In this document: in pieces, positions 50,265 to 57,493 of the stretch
Position numbering within the stretch: the first letter of the stretch is position 1
Layout: every line of letters begins with the position of its first letter
NCBI GenBank assembly: GCA_944377745.1
Contig: CALWFV010000018.1
Coordinates: forward strand, 1-57,493
Length of the DNA: 57,493 bases
DNA from: an uncultured Mediterraneibacter sp.
GTDB lineage: Bacteria > Bacillota > Clostridia > Lachnospirales > Lachnospiraceae
Reading direction: 5' to 3'
Notes under the pieces: model-generated
Told to the model about the DNA's origin: nothing
Database searches by the model: none
Seen by the model: only the letters and a program-made list of their open reading frames with translations
Translations under genes and position numbers: made by a program

Positions 50265-53040
50265 TCTTCTCTCCTTCCCTTACCCACGCTGCATCCAGTT
50301 CCAGAAGTTCTGACGCCGCCTCTCTTACCTGTCCGGGATCAAATCCCAGAAACGTCATAAACTGAAGTTCCCTCACTGTCAGGTTCAGATTCTCCACATC
50401 CCGGCTCTCTATCAGGGATACCGCCAGGGGGAGCTTTCTCCCCAGGATCTCCATTGCTTCAGGATCTTCCTGCATCTCTTCCAGACGGGAATCCAGCGTA
50501 TATTTCTTTCGGTAATCGCACTCCGGTCTGTAGGTGAACGTGTGACGTCCCGCTGTCAGCTCCCGGGGAACTTCACTGCTGTCGGGCAATTTGAGGGCTG
50601 CCGTGCAGTTGAAGGGTACTTCCGCCTCCACCGTCACTGTACCGTCTTTGTTGATCCTCCATCCGCTGACATATCTCCCGCTGACAGAATCATAGCTGTA
50701 TCGGAGCCATTCCGTCTTATTGTTAAGCTGAGGTTCAAAGTCGACCCGTGTGAATCCCGGTTCCGCTTCTCTGATCCCCGCCATGTTCCGATACACATAC
50801 TCCATCACAGAACCGTACGCATAATGGTTCAGCGAATTCATCCCAGTCCCGCTGATCGTTCCGTCATCAAGAATAGAATTCCATCTCTCCCATATGGTCG
50901 TGGCTCCCAGGTCGATACAGTGCATCCATCCAGGGAATCCTCTCTGGAAGAAGATATAGGACGCGATATCCGCCAGTCCGTTGTCCGCCAGCGTCTGGCA
51001 GAGGATCGGCGCGCCAACAAATCCACCTTTTATCTTATAGCAGTCCTTTCTGAGCCTCTCCTTCAGACCGGCGATCAGTTTTTCCTTTGAGTGCCAGATC
51101 CCAAATCTCAGACAGATCAGATAAGCCGTCTGCGTATCCACCGCCAGCCGTCCCTTTGGGGAAAAATATTCTTCCAGGATAGCTTCCCGGATCTCTGCCG
51201 CAGCCTTCTCATAGTATTGCCTGTCTTTTTCATAACCAAGGATTCCCGCCGCCTGCGCTGTTTTCATCACAGACGCGTAATAGTATGCAGAGGCCACCAG
51301 ATAATCTTCTGTTCCCCCTTTCATACTCTGAGGGCTGATCCCGTCCTGAGCCAGCCAGTCCCCGAAATGAAATCCGAAATCCCACAGATGCCTTCCGCCG
51401 TGCTCTTCATCCTGACGGATGATCCAATCTACCCAGTCTTTCATCATCCTATACTGCTCAGCCAGCATACAGGAATCCCCGTAGTGGCGGTACAATGTCA
51501 TCGGGATAAACGCCGCCGCATCCCCCCAGACGCTGCTTCCTCCCGGGAGACCTCCGATATTGGGTATGTAATTCGGGATGGAGCCGCCCTGTTTCTTTTG
51601 TTCTGTCCGAAGATCCGCGAGAAACTTCCGATAAAAAGCTCTTGTATCCATATTATAACATGCTGTGGGGGAAAACACCTGCGCGTCTCCTGTCCATCCA
51701 AGCCTTTCGTCACGCTGCGGGCAGTCCGTAGGCATATCCAGGAAATTAGATTTCTGACCCCACAGACAGTTGAGGAACAATCGGTTCAGACCCGGATGGG
51801 AAGATTCCAGGCTGCTCACAGTCTCAAGGTCCGAATATACGGCGCACCCTCTGAACAGCGCCGGATCCGGCTCCCCATCCCAGCCCGTGACTCTCACATA
51901 TCGGAATCCGTAGAAGGTGAAATGAGGACGTACCGTCTCCTTTCTTCCGTCCGACACATAAGTAAACTGTGCTTTTGCAGTGCGGTAATTATCATTGTAA
52001 AAATTCCCCTGCTGGAGCACCTCTCCAAAATCCAGCGTGATCCTCGTCCCTTCAGGAAGATTGCTCTCAAAAGTCAGATACCCGGCAAAATTCTGTCCCA
52101 TATCCAGCACGGTCTCCCCTGCCGGAGTATGGAGCACCTCTTTTACATCCATCGTCTCCTTCACCCGTACAGGCAGGCTGTAGCGTTCTGTCAGCAGCTC
52201 TTTGTCAAGATCAAGAAAGACAGCCTTCTTCCGAGGATTATCCCTGTTCTTCCAGTAAGTCCTGTCCAGGATCTCCCCGTCATAGAGATCGCTCATCAGG
52301 ATGTCGCAGCCTACGTACTCCCAGGTGTCGTCCGTCCCGATCACCTCCTGCCTTCCATCCTCATACCAGATGCGTATCTCCGCAATGGCTGCAAAACGGT
52401 CTCCATAGACCTCTTTTCCGCCTTCATATCCGAGACGGCCTTTGTACCAGCCGTTCCCTGTGATGATCTCTATCGTGTTTTCTTCTTCCAGCATCTCCGT
52501 AATATCATAGGTCTGATACTGGATCCGCTCGCGGTAGTCATTGCAGAAAGGAGCCAGGAAGTCCTCGCCGGCTTTCTTCCTGTTCAGGTACGCCTCGTAA
52601 AGTCCCAGCCCGGTCACATAGAGCCGTGCCTTCTCCACACAGCCGCTTACACGGAACTCTTTTCGAAAGACAGGATGAAATCGGTCGCCGGGTTCGGGAG
52701 AGATGAACTCCGCCTTCCAGGCGTCTTTCCCCTTTCCGCGCTCGAACCATGCTGTGCCGCTCACAGCACGGTCTCCTGCGTCCCCTGTCACTGTCACGCG
52801 GAGATAATATCTCTCGTATGGTTTTACGTCAAAAGCAATCTTCTGCCCGGCGGATACCAGATCCTCACCCTCCAGTTCATAAAGGATTTCGCTGAAGTCC
52901 TCCGTGCCGCCGACCTCGATCAGCGCCTTTTTCTGAGTTTGGGAAATGCTGTCCCTCACCTTCCACGACACGGTCACCGAATCCAGGGCAAATCCCACCG
53001 GATCCGTGATCCCGTTGATCTTTACGTCATAAACTTCCAT
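50254..53040 (-). CDS. Glycoside hydrolase family 78 alpha-L-rhamnosidase
   Basis: 928 residues, no signal peptide. N-terminal beta-sandwich domains (about 1-340, with GLGLYEAYLNRKKAG and the CBM67-like region GYEGGKEVYGDR), linker, then the (alpha/alpha)6 barrel with DMPTDCPQRDERLGWTGDAQ holding the general acid region and catalytic base area in TIWERWNS, and a C-terminal beta domain. Cleaves terminal alpha-L-rhamnose from plant glycosides or polysaccharides. The start at 53040 has AGGAGG ten bases in front; the GTG three codons earlier is too close. A further helical tail of about 80 residues is unusual. Confidence 0.94.
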   Translation of the reverse strand: MEVYDVKINGITDPVGFALDSVTVSWKVRDSISQTQKKALIEVGGTEDFSEILYELEGEDLVSAGQKIAFDVKPYERYYLRVTVTGDAGDRAVSGTAWFERGKGKDAWKAEFISPEPGDRFHPVFRKEFRVSGCVEKARLYVTGLGLYEAYLNRKKAGEDFLAPFCNDYRERIQYQTYDITEMLEEENTIEIITGNGWYKGRLGYEGGKEVYGDRFAAIAEIRIWYEDGRQEVIGTDDTWEYVGCDILMSDLYDGEILDRTYWKNRDNPRKKAVFLDLDKELLTERYSLPVRVKETMDVKEVLHTPAGETVLDMGQNFAGYLTFESNLPEGTRITLDFGEVLQQGNFYNDNYRTAKAQFTYVSDGRKETVRPHFTFYGFRYVRVTGWDGEPDPALFRGCAVYSDLETVSSLESSHPGLNRLFLNCLWGQKSNFLDMPTDCPQRDERLGWTGDAQVFSPTACYNMDTRAFYRKFLADLRTEQKKQGGSIPNYIPNIGGLPGGSSVWGDAAAFIPMTLYRHYGDSCMLAEQYRMMKDWVDWIIRQDEEHGGRHLWDFGFHFGDWLAQDGISPQSMKGGTEDYLVASAYYYASVMKTAQAAGILGYEKDRQYYEKAAAEIREAILEEYFSPKGRLAVDTQTAYLICLRFGIWHSKEKLIAGLKERLRKDCYKIKGGFVGAPILCQTLADNGLADIASYIFFQRGFPGWMHCIDLGATTIWERWNSILDDGTISGTGMNSLNHYAYGSVMEYVYRNMAGIREAEPGFTRVDFEPQLNNKTEWLRYSYDSVSGRYVSGWRINKDGTVTVEAEVPFNCTAALKLPDSSEVPRELTAGRHTFTYRPECDYRKKYTLDSRLEEMQEDPEAMEILGRKLPLAVSLIESRDVENLNLTVRELQFMTFLGFDPGQVREAASELLELDAAWVREGEKNEI

Positions 53041-53055
53041 CCTGCGCACACCTCC

Positions 53056-53979
53056 TCAACGATAGCACAGCGCCAGCTTCGAAAACAGATCTTCCAGCAG
53101 CATGCGGACATCAATGCTGTCATAAACCCGGATCTGTTTCCCGTCCGGATCCGGCAGATAATTCATCCTGTCATCAATATACGGCGCTTTCTCCATATGG
53201 AAATTCCCACGCCATTCGTTCTGCAGAAGGGCAGCAACAGCAGGGGAATCCCCCAGCGTCCAGTTTTCGCCTTTTCGAAGTCCTCCGGGCTCGTCAGTAC
53301 TCAGGTTATACTCCTCCAACTGGCGGTAGAGATACCGCCCCGCCGTTCCGCAGGGCCGAACCCTGAGCGCCAGCTCCGCCATAGTAGTCTCTGCGCGCCC
53401 GTATACATTTACGGGGATCTGCCACAGTCCTGTCCCGGAGGCAAATACCACCCGCGCGGCGGCGATATCCTGCATGAGATTGAATTCTCCGCAGCCCTGC
53501 GGATAGGGTCCTCCACCGATCCACACCACGGTCATGTGCTCTCCCGCCTCGGGGCACCGGTTCAGTGCGGCTGCAACATCTGTGAGCGTGCCCTGGGCTG
53601 CAACATAGAGAGGTCTCTCATCCTGCCGGAGCGCCTCTTCGATCAGGAACTCCACGCCCTCGCTGTCCGGAGCGTCCTTTTCATCCCTGAGGGGCGCAAT
53701 GCATCCCCGCAGCGCCGGGACATCGTCTATCTCCATCTCTTTCAACAGTTCCAGGAGCGCCTGATAGCTTCGCTCCATCGTCTCGCATGACCCGGGCGCT
53801 TTGCTCTCATAATGTCCCGCTATGATCCCCCTGACGTCAAAAAGAGGGGTGAGCAGATGGTGGGCGATCGCGAAAGGATCATCCGCTTCGTTGCTCACAT
53901 CGCTGGTAACAATGACCCTGACCTGCTTGTGCACAGGCAGCGCCATTCCCATTCTCCCCAGTATTTCTTCCCGTCTCAT
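53056..53979 (-). CDS. Nucleoside hydrolase-like protein (IUNH superfamily)
   Basis: 307 residues. The calcium-binding aspartate cluster appears as TSDVSNEADDPFAIAH, a variant of the usual DTDPGxDDA, followed by LYVAAQGTLTDVAAALNR, VVWIGGGPYPQG and GEFNLMQDIAAARVVF. Such variants occur in polysaccharide loci where the substrate may not be a nucleoside. AAGGAGGTGCC precedes the ATG; 15 bases separate it from the GH78 gene and 12 from the GH3 gene. Confidence 0.85.
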   Translation of the reverse strand: MRREEILGRMGMALPVHKQVRVIVTSDVSNEADDPFAIAHHLLTPLFDVRGIIAGHYESKAPGSCETMERSYQALLELLKEMEIDDVPALRGCIAPLRDEKDAPDSEGVEFLIEEALRQDERPLYVAAQGTLTDVAAALNRCPEAGEHMTVVWIGGGPYPQGCGEFNLMQDIAAARVVFASGTGLWQIPVNVYGRAETTMAELALRVRPCGTAGRYLYRQLEEYNLSTDEPGGLRKGENWTLGDSPAVAALLQNEWRGNFHMEKAPYIDDRMNYLPDPDGKQIRVYDSIDVRMLLEDLFSKLALCYR

Positions 53980-53991
53980 TCCGGCACCTCC

Positions 53992-55677
53992 TTAATATTT
54001 CAGATATTCCTTCCCGCAGAACGGGTCCACCGGACTCTTCCCCTTAAACGCGGAGCGTCCTGCCAGCTTTTCCACACAAGCCTCGATCACATAGTCATTA
54101 TTGGAATAACAGTTGATGTAAGTCTGGATCTGAGGAACATCGACCAGGGCGTATGGATTCGCCATGCTCACATAGATCACCGGCACCTCCGCAGTAAACC
54201 ACGGGCAGTTGTCCCCATTTCCCCAGAATGTGAACCACTGATACCGGTTTGTCACCTGGTTTGACGCGTTCTCCATATTTCCGACATACAGGACCATATC
54301 ATAGTTATCCAAGAAAGTGTGGACGTCAAACTTTGCCGTTTCAAAATTCTCCCTTTCATAAGGGATCACAGTGAACCCTTCTTTTTCCAGAAGTTCTTTC
54401 CATTTTTTCTCAACTCTGCTGCTTGACGGGTAATCCCCCAGCACTTCCAGCAGGATCCTTTTTGTCTTTGCAGGGGAGATCGGAAGGGCTCCTTCCTTGT
54501 CTTTGACCAGCGTGACCGCTTCGTCCGCGCATTCCCTTGCCCACGCCTCGTGCGTTTCGTTCCGCAGGAACGAAAGTTCCTCCGCCGCGGGGACGATTTC
54601 CTCTTTTGCCTTTTTATGGAGCCCGAGAGCTGCTTTTGCGGCAAGGATCCTTGTCACCGCCTCTTCCAGCCTCTCCTCCGTAAGGATCCCTTTTTTGTAT
54701 CCGTCCAGCATATAGTGGAAATCCTCATCCAGATCTTTGTTAAACAGGAACATATCGCACCCCGCCTGTATGCTGTAGGGAACCGCCTCCTCACGCTTCA
54801 TGGCCACTGTAAATCCGACCATGCAGGTAGAGTCCGTGCTGATCAATCCGTTGAATCCGAGTTTGCCGCGCAGAAGTCCCTGGAGCAGTTCAGGGCTGAG
54901 CGTGGCGGGGATCAGCTTTTCCGGGAATTCCGGATTAAAATATTTCTGATATGCCGGCTGGGCTATATGTCCCACCATCACAGTGAGAGCGCCGTCGTCG
55001 ATCAGGCCTTTATAGATCTTTCCGTAAGTCGCATCCCATTCTTCACAGGACAGGTCGTTCACACTGACCAGAATATGCTGGTCTACCTCATCGCAGCCAT
55101 CCCCCGGGAAATGTTTCGCCGCGATCGCCACGCCTTCCTCGTCCGCCGCCTTTTTGTAGGCAAGACCGCATTGAAGGACAAATTCCGGATTGCTTCCGTA
55201 TGTCCTCACATTAGTGATCGGGTTTCTCCAGTTGCGGTCGATGTCAACGACCGGCGCGAAAGCCCAGTTGCACCCGACGATCTTTCCTTCCGAGCAGGAA
55301 ATCTTCCCAAGCCGATAGGCGCTCTCCACTTTTCCTGTCGCTGCCGCCTGCATCTGTTTGCCATAAGAGGTCCCGTCCACTGCGATGCCGTCCCCTCCTG
55401 CTTCCAGATTGGCCCCGATCAGGAGCGGGATCTTGCTGTGCTCCTGAAGCCATCGGTGGCATGCCTGCATCTCCGCACTGTCTCCGCAGCGGTACATGAT
55501 CCCTCCGATATGGTGGTCCAGCATCACGTGCTGCAGATACCCCGGATCGGAAGAGTAACCGATCGGCACAAAAAGCTGCCCGATCTTCTCTTCCAGTGTC
55601 ATCTTTTCTCTTGTATTTTCTACCCATTTCACCGCCTCATCATCCAGATAAAACGGATTTGCTCTCAGATCAACCAT
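53992..55677 (-). CDS. Glycoside hydrolase family 3
   Basis: 561 residues, two domains. N-terminal barrel: TLEEKIGQLFVPIG, IPLLIGANLEAGGDG, AIAAKHFPGDGCDEVDQHIL and nucleophile aspartate in LISTDSTCMVGF. C-terminal alpha/beta sandwich with VTLVKDKEGALPI and YVSMANPYALVDVP. The KHFPGDG and H-rich loop resemble beta-N-acetylhexosaminidase (NagZ-like) or beta-glucosidase groups; specificity open. Start at 55677 has AAAGGAAG in front; the longer reading crosses the promoter. Likely first gene of the GH3/IUNH/GH78/pgmB/GH43 operon. Confidence 0.92.
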   Translation of the reverse strand: MVDLRANPFYLDDEAVKWVENTREKMTLEEKIGQLFVPIGYSSDPGYLQHVMLDHHIGGIMYRCGDSAEMQACHRWLQEHSKIPLLIGANLEAGGDGIAVDGTSYGKQMQAAATGKVESAYRLGKISCSEGKIVGCNWAFAPVVDIDRNWRNPITNVRTYGSNPEFVLQCGLAYKKAADEEGVAIAAKHFPGDGCDEVDQHILVSVNDLSCEEWDATYGKIYKGLIDDGALTVMVGHIAQPAYQKYFNPEFPEKLIPATLSPELLQGLLRGKLGFNGLISTDSTCMVGFTVAMKREEAVPYSIQAGCDMFLFNKDLDEDFHYMLDGYKKGILTEERLEEAVTRILAAKAALGLHKKAKEEIVPAAEELSFLRNETHEAWARECADEAVTLVKDKEGALPISPAKTKRILLEVLGDYPSSSRVEKKWKELLEKEGFTVIPYERENFETAKFDVHTFLDNYDMVLYVGNMENASNQVTNRYQWFTFWGNGDNCPWFTAEVPVIYVSMANPYALVDVPQIQTYINCYSNNDYVIEACVEKLAGRSAFKGKSPVDPFCGKEYLKY

Positions 55678-55715
55678 TGTTTTACTTCCTTTCACTACTA
55701 TTTTGACTACCGAAA

Positions 55716-55750
55716 GTGCCGAAAGGCACATTCCGGGATTATAAGCGCTT
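55716..55750 (-). promoter_or_regulatory. Promoter of the glycoside operon with AAGCGCTT palindrome
   Basis: Minus-strand TATAAT (55743-55738) sits next to AAGCGCTT (55743-55750), the core of LacI-family and cre-type operators. The leader contains GTGCC-GAAA-GGCAC (55716-55729). The -35 region is poor, so activator help or strong repression is likely. The match to the full cre consensus is incomplete. Confidence 0.5.
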
Positions 55751-55792
55751 GCCAGGTTCTCGGGTAAGCCCGGCTTTGGATTGTCTCCGTTG

Positions 55793-55855
55793 CAAAAAAG
55801 CGATACTGCAGCCCCTGCCTTTCGCGGGCAGCTTTCAACGGTCTGCAATATCGCT
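55793..55855 (-). terminator. Terminator after the sugar ABC permease
   Basis: AGCGATACTGCAG (55799-55811) pairs with CTGCAATATCGCT (55843-55855; one mismatch), with an inner GC hairpin, then TTTTTTG on the minus strand. Confidence 0.8.
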
Positions 55856-55883
55856 CATAATGTTTCCGCATCTTACAAGCACT

Positions 55884-56879
55884 TTACACCTGTTCCGCTT
55901 TTCTCTTTCGTTTTTCAAAAAACGCTGTGATCTTTCCTGACTGAGCGGAGAATGTATAGAACCCTAAAACAAATGCCCCGAGGATGATCTGCTGCCATCC
56001 TCCGGCTCCCAGATTCATACAGTTCAGCCCGTAATTCATGATCTCCATCCCGATCGCCGCCATCGCGATCCCGATCACATCGCAGCTTGCTGTCCCGATA
56101 AACATTCCCATAAATACAGGAACAATATAGGAGAACAGGATGTTTGATGTGGACAGTCCCGCCTGCGGCTCCACATTATTCTGTGAAATATATATGATCG
56201 CCGCCAGACCGATGATCAGACCGGAAAACACATAAGATACCACCACATCTTTATTTTCATTGATACCGATGTTCACACCTGCACTCTGGTTGTTGGAGAG
56301 GATCTTTCCCCTGCGCCCTGCAGTAGTAAAATAATTATAGATCACAAACACTGCGATAGCCAGCACTGCTGGGACGAACACACCCGGAACTCTTCCAAAT
56401 ACAGCAAGACCCGCATCCGAGAAGAATCCTCGGATTCCCTCGCCGCCAAACAGGATGTATGTCAGCGATTCATACAGAAGCGTCATTCCAATCGTTGTAA
56501 TAATAATCGGTACCCGTCCGAACACATATACAAGCGATGTGATAACTGACAGCCCAAGTCCAAATATAACCGCTACCGCAAACGCTGCGAGAGGACTGTC
56601 TGTCTGCATCCCGACATATCCCCCGGCGATCGCCGCAAGGATCATAGATGCGCCTCCGGAGAAATCAAACCTTCCGTTTTTCAACTGCAGCCAGATTGCA
56701 AGAGCAACGCAGATGCTGAGGCTCGCATTCATCAGAACATCTCTGATCAGCCCGGTTCCGAGGAAGATAAAATCACCGTCTACATAGCACCTGGGATTGC
56801 CGGCTGTAATAGCCAGCATCGCCAGGAACATCAGAACCGGAAATGCAAGTGTAAGTATTACCCGTTTGAAAATATTCAT
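55884..56879 (-). CDS. Sugar ABC transporter permease (RbsC/YjfF-like)
   Basis: 331 residues, about nine membrane helices of the BPD_transp_2 family. Helices carry the familiar GRFDFSGGASMILAAIAGGYVG and GTASCDVIGIAMAAIGMEI; the ATPase-contacting loop is around GVNIGINENKDVVVSYVFSG. Imports a mono- or oligosaccharide. The substrate-binding protein gene is 29 bases upstream; the ATPase gene is not in the window and may lie beyond the right edge. Basic C-terminal tail. Confidence 0.92.
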   Translation of the reverse strand: MNIFKRVILTLAFPVLMFLAMLAITAGNPRCYVDGDFIFLGTGLIRDVLMNASLSICVALAIWLQLKNGRFDFSGGASMILAAIAGGYVGMQTDSPLAAFAVAVIFGLGLSVITSLVYVFGRVPIIITTIGMTLLYESLTYILFGGEGIRGFFSDAGLAVFGRVPGVFVPAVLAIAVFVIYNYFTTAGRRGKILSNNQSAGVNIGINENKDVVVSYVFSGLIIGLAAIIYISQNNVEPQAGLSTSNILFSYIVPVFMGMFIGTASCDVIGIAMAAIGMEIMNYGLNCMNLGAGGWQQIILGAFVLGFYTFSAQSGKITAFFEKRKRKAEQV

Positions 56880-56908
56880 AAATACACCTCGATCACTGAA
56901 ACTGTTTA

Positions 56909-57420
56909 CTACTCAATCGAATCGATGGAAAATCCCTGAACTGTCTCCACAAGTCCTGCATAAGTTGCGTCAGGATTTGCTACCGCGGTAAGTTCTGCTA
57001 CATCCTCCGCCGTTATCAGAGCATCCTCATAGTTCCCTGTACTGTAAATATTTGTGAGCATTTTTTCCATATCTTCATCACTGTTTACCACAAACTGATT
57101 TGTAGCGATCCTCTCTGCAGTCTCCGGCATATCGGAAAATTCCACATCATTAATCTTGTTGATCATAAGGACCAGAGGGTATATTACTGTTTCTACCGGA
57201 GTAACAACTACCTGCTGATATGTCTGGGTTCCTGCGGAACCGAAATTGTCTTCCTCACCTCCGTCGAGTCCGACGGTAAACAATTTGATCTCGCTGTCTA
57301 CTCCGGCAGATACCATAGCAGGATAAACAAAACTTGTTCCTGCCGCGAAGGAAATAATCCCGTCGATCCCCGGATGTTTAGAGAAGTAAGTGCTGTCGAT
57401 CGGTGCGAACTGAAGGATTG
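56909..57420 (-). pseudogene. Sugar ABC transporter substrate-binding protein, 5'-truncated
   Basis: C-terminal half of a periplasmic-binding-type lipoprotein (Peripla_BP_4). The frame reads from about LQFAPIDSTYFSKHPGIDGI, through IISFAAGTSFVYPAMVSAGV and LFTVGLDGGEED, to the stop after GFSIDSIE. Homology ends at about 57415-57425, and a stop codon appears in frame at 57452-57454. The signal sequence and N-terminal lobe are absent, so without the rest of the gene elsewhere the transporter would lack its receptor. An ATG at 57314-57316 is internal, not a real start. Confidence 0.8.
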
Positions 57421-57493
57421 AAGTGCTATAATAAAGTTGTAACAGAAGTGGCTAATAAGATATACTAAAAACAATGAGAAAAGAGGTTCTTAT
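57421..57493. mobile_element. Edge of an unidentified inserted element
   Basis: AT-rich sequence that replaces the 5' end of the binding-protein gene. It contains TATAAT (57427-57432) on the plus strand and ends with AAAGAGG followed by TTCTTAT, which looks like a ribosome site leading to a start codon just past the edge. This fits the promoter end of an insertion sequence with its transposase reading outward. It shares no repeat with the left-edge fragment. Confidence 0.4.

Noticed and set aside
51091-53790. 899-codon open frame on the plus strand opposite GH78 and the nucleoside-hydrolase-like gene
   Set aside because: It mirrors well-supported minus-strand genes, has no ribosome site and no recognisable domain; long antisense frames are common in such GC-balanced genes.
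54105-54120. GGAATAACAGTT as another end of the MITE-like element
   Set aside because: It lies within conserved GH3 coding sequence, so the match is most likely chance or codon-driven.
55737-55752. Full CcpA cre site
   Set aside because: Only the AAGCGCTT core fits; about 3 of 14 consensus positions fail, so only a generic LacI-type operator is proposed.
1-57493. CRISPR array, prophage or rRNA operon
   Set aside because: No regularly spaced repeats of 25-40 bp, no phage structural or integrase genes, and no rRNA sequence were seen.

Overview
The window (57.5 kb, roughly balanced base composition) looks like a chromosomal segment of a strictly anaerobic gut Firmicute, most likely a member of the Lachnospiraceae (Clostridia). 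This rests on gene content: strong AGGAGG ribosome sites, a PPi-type phosphofructokinase, rubrerythrin, DegV, a ferredoxin-tailed aldo/keto reductase, AraC regulators paired with GH2 enzymes, and GH78/GH43/GH3 enzymes with an ABC sugar transporter. No 16S or ribosomal protein is present, so the placement is inference. Both edges end inside genes cut by unrelated AT-rich DNA (1-76 and about 57421-57493), as expected when an assembly stops at repeated mobile elements.

Left part (1-16.8 kb): a 3'-truncated GH2 beta-galactosidase faces a divergent AraC regulator. A minus-strand redox cluster follows (iron alcohol dehydrogenase, flavodoxin, TetR, aldo/keto reductase, then a DNA alkyltransferase) with a 13-bp palindrome upstream. 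Next come a classical hipBA pair with a 13-bp inverted repeat and an apparently leaderless hipB, a small-membrane-protein/DUF4230/EcsC group, MerR, the first of two AAA-ATPase/PD-(D/E)XK proteins, GNAT, a DUF5655-like gene remnant, a pRiA4b ORF-3-like protein, rubrerythrin and a GT2 glycosyltransferase.

Middle (17-37.5 kb): PPi-phosphofructokinase; the second AAA/PD-(D/E)XK gene overlapping a HAAS-SEDS membrane protein run by PadR with a consensus promoter and two 19-bp operators; tRNA-Leu(CAG); MATE pump; tRNA-Val(CAC); a TetR/DegV divergon with a palindrome abutting the degV -10 box; DnaJ-TPR and zinc-ribbon proteins; a GldA/F/G-like ABC system plus DUF4340 ending in a 193-bp MITE-like repeat; SGNH hydrolase; SEC-C protein; and a MacB/BceAB-type ABC exporter.

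Right part (37.6-57.5 kb): between the exporter and its likely two-component system sits a two-gene module, a small HipA-like kinase followed by a DUF2442-like/helix-turn-helix protein, headed by a perfect 16-bp inverted repeat. I regard this as the best candidate for a little-described toxin-antitoxin-like system. Upstream, an AraC regulator, response regulator, fructosamine-kinase-like protein and histidine kinase form one tightly packed transcription unit, divergent from a complete GH2 enzyme. After a YbaK deacylase and an ABC_ATPase-family protein comes a saccharide locus: broken GH43, beta-phosphoglucomutase-like HAD, GH78 alpha-rhamnosidase, nucleoside-hydrolase-like protein, GH3, sugar ABC permease and a truncated substrate-binding protein. 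Together these suggest uptake and breakdown of rhamnose-containing plant or host glycosides.
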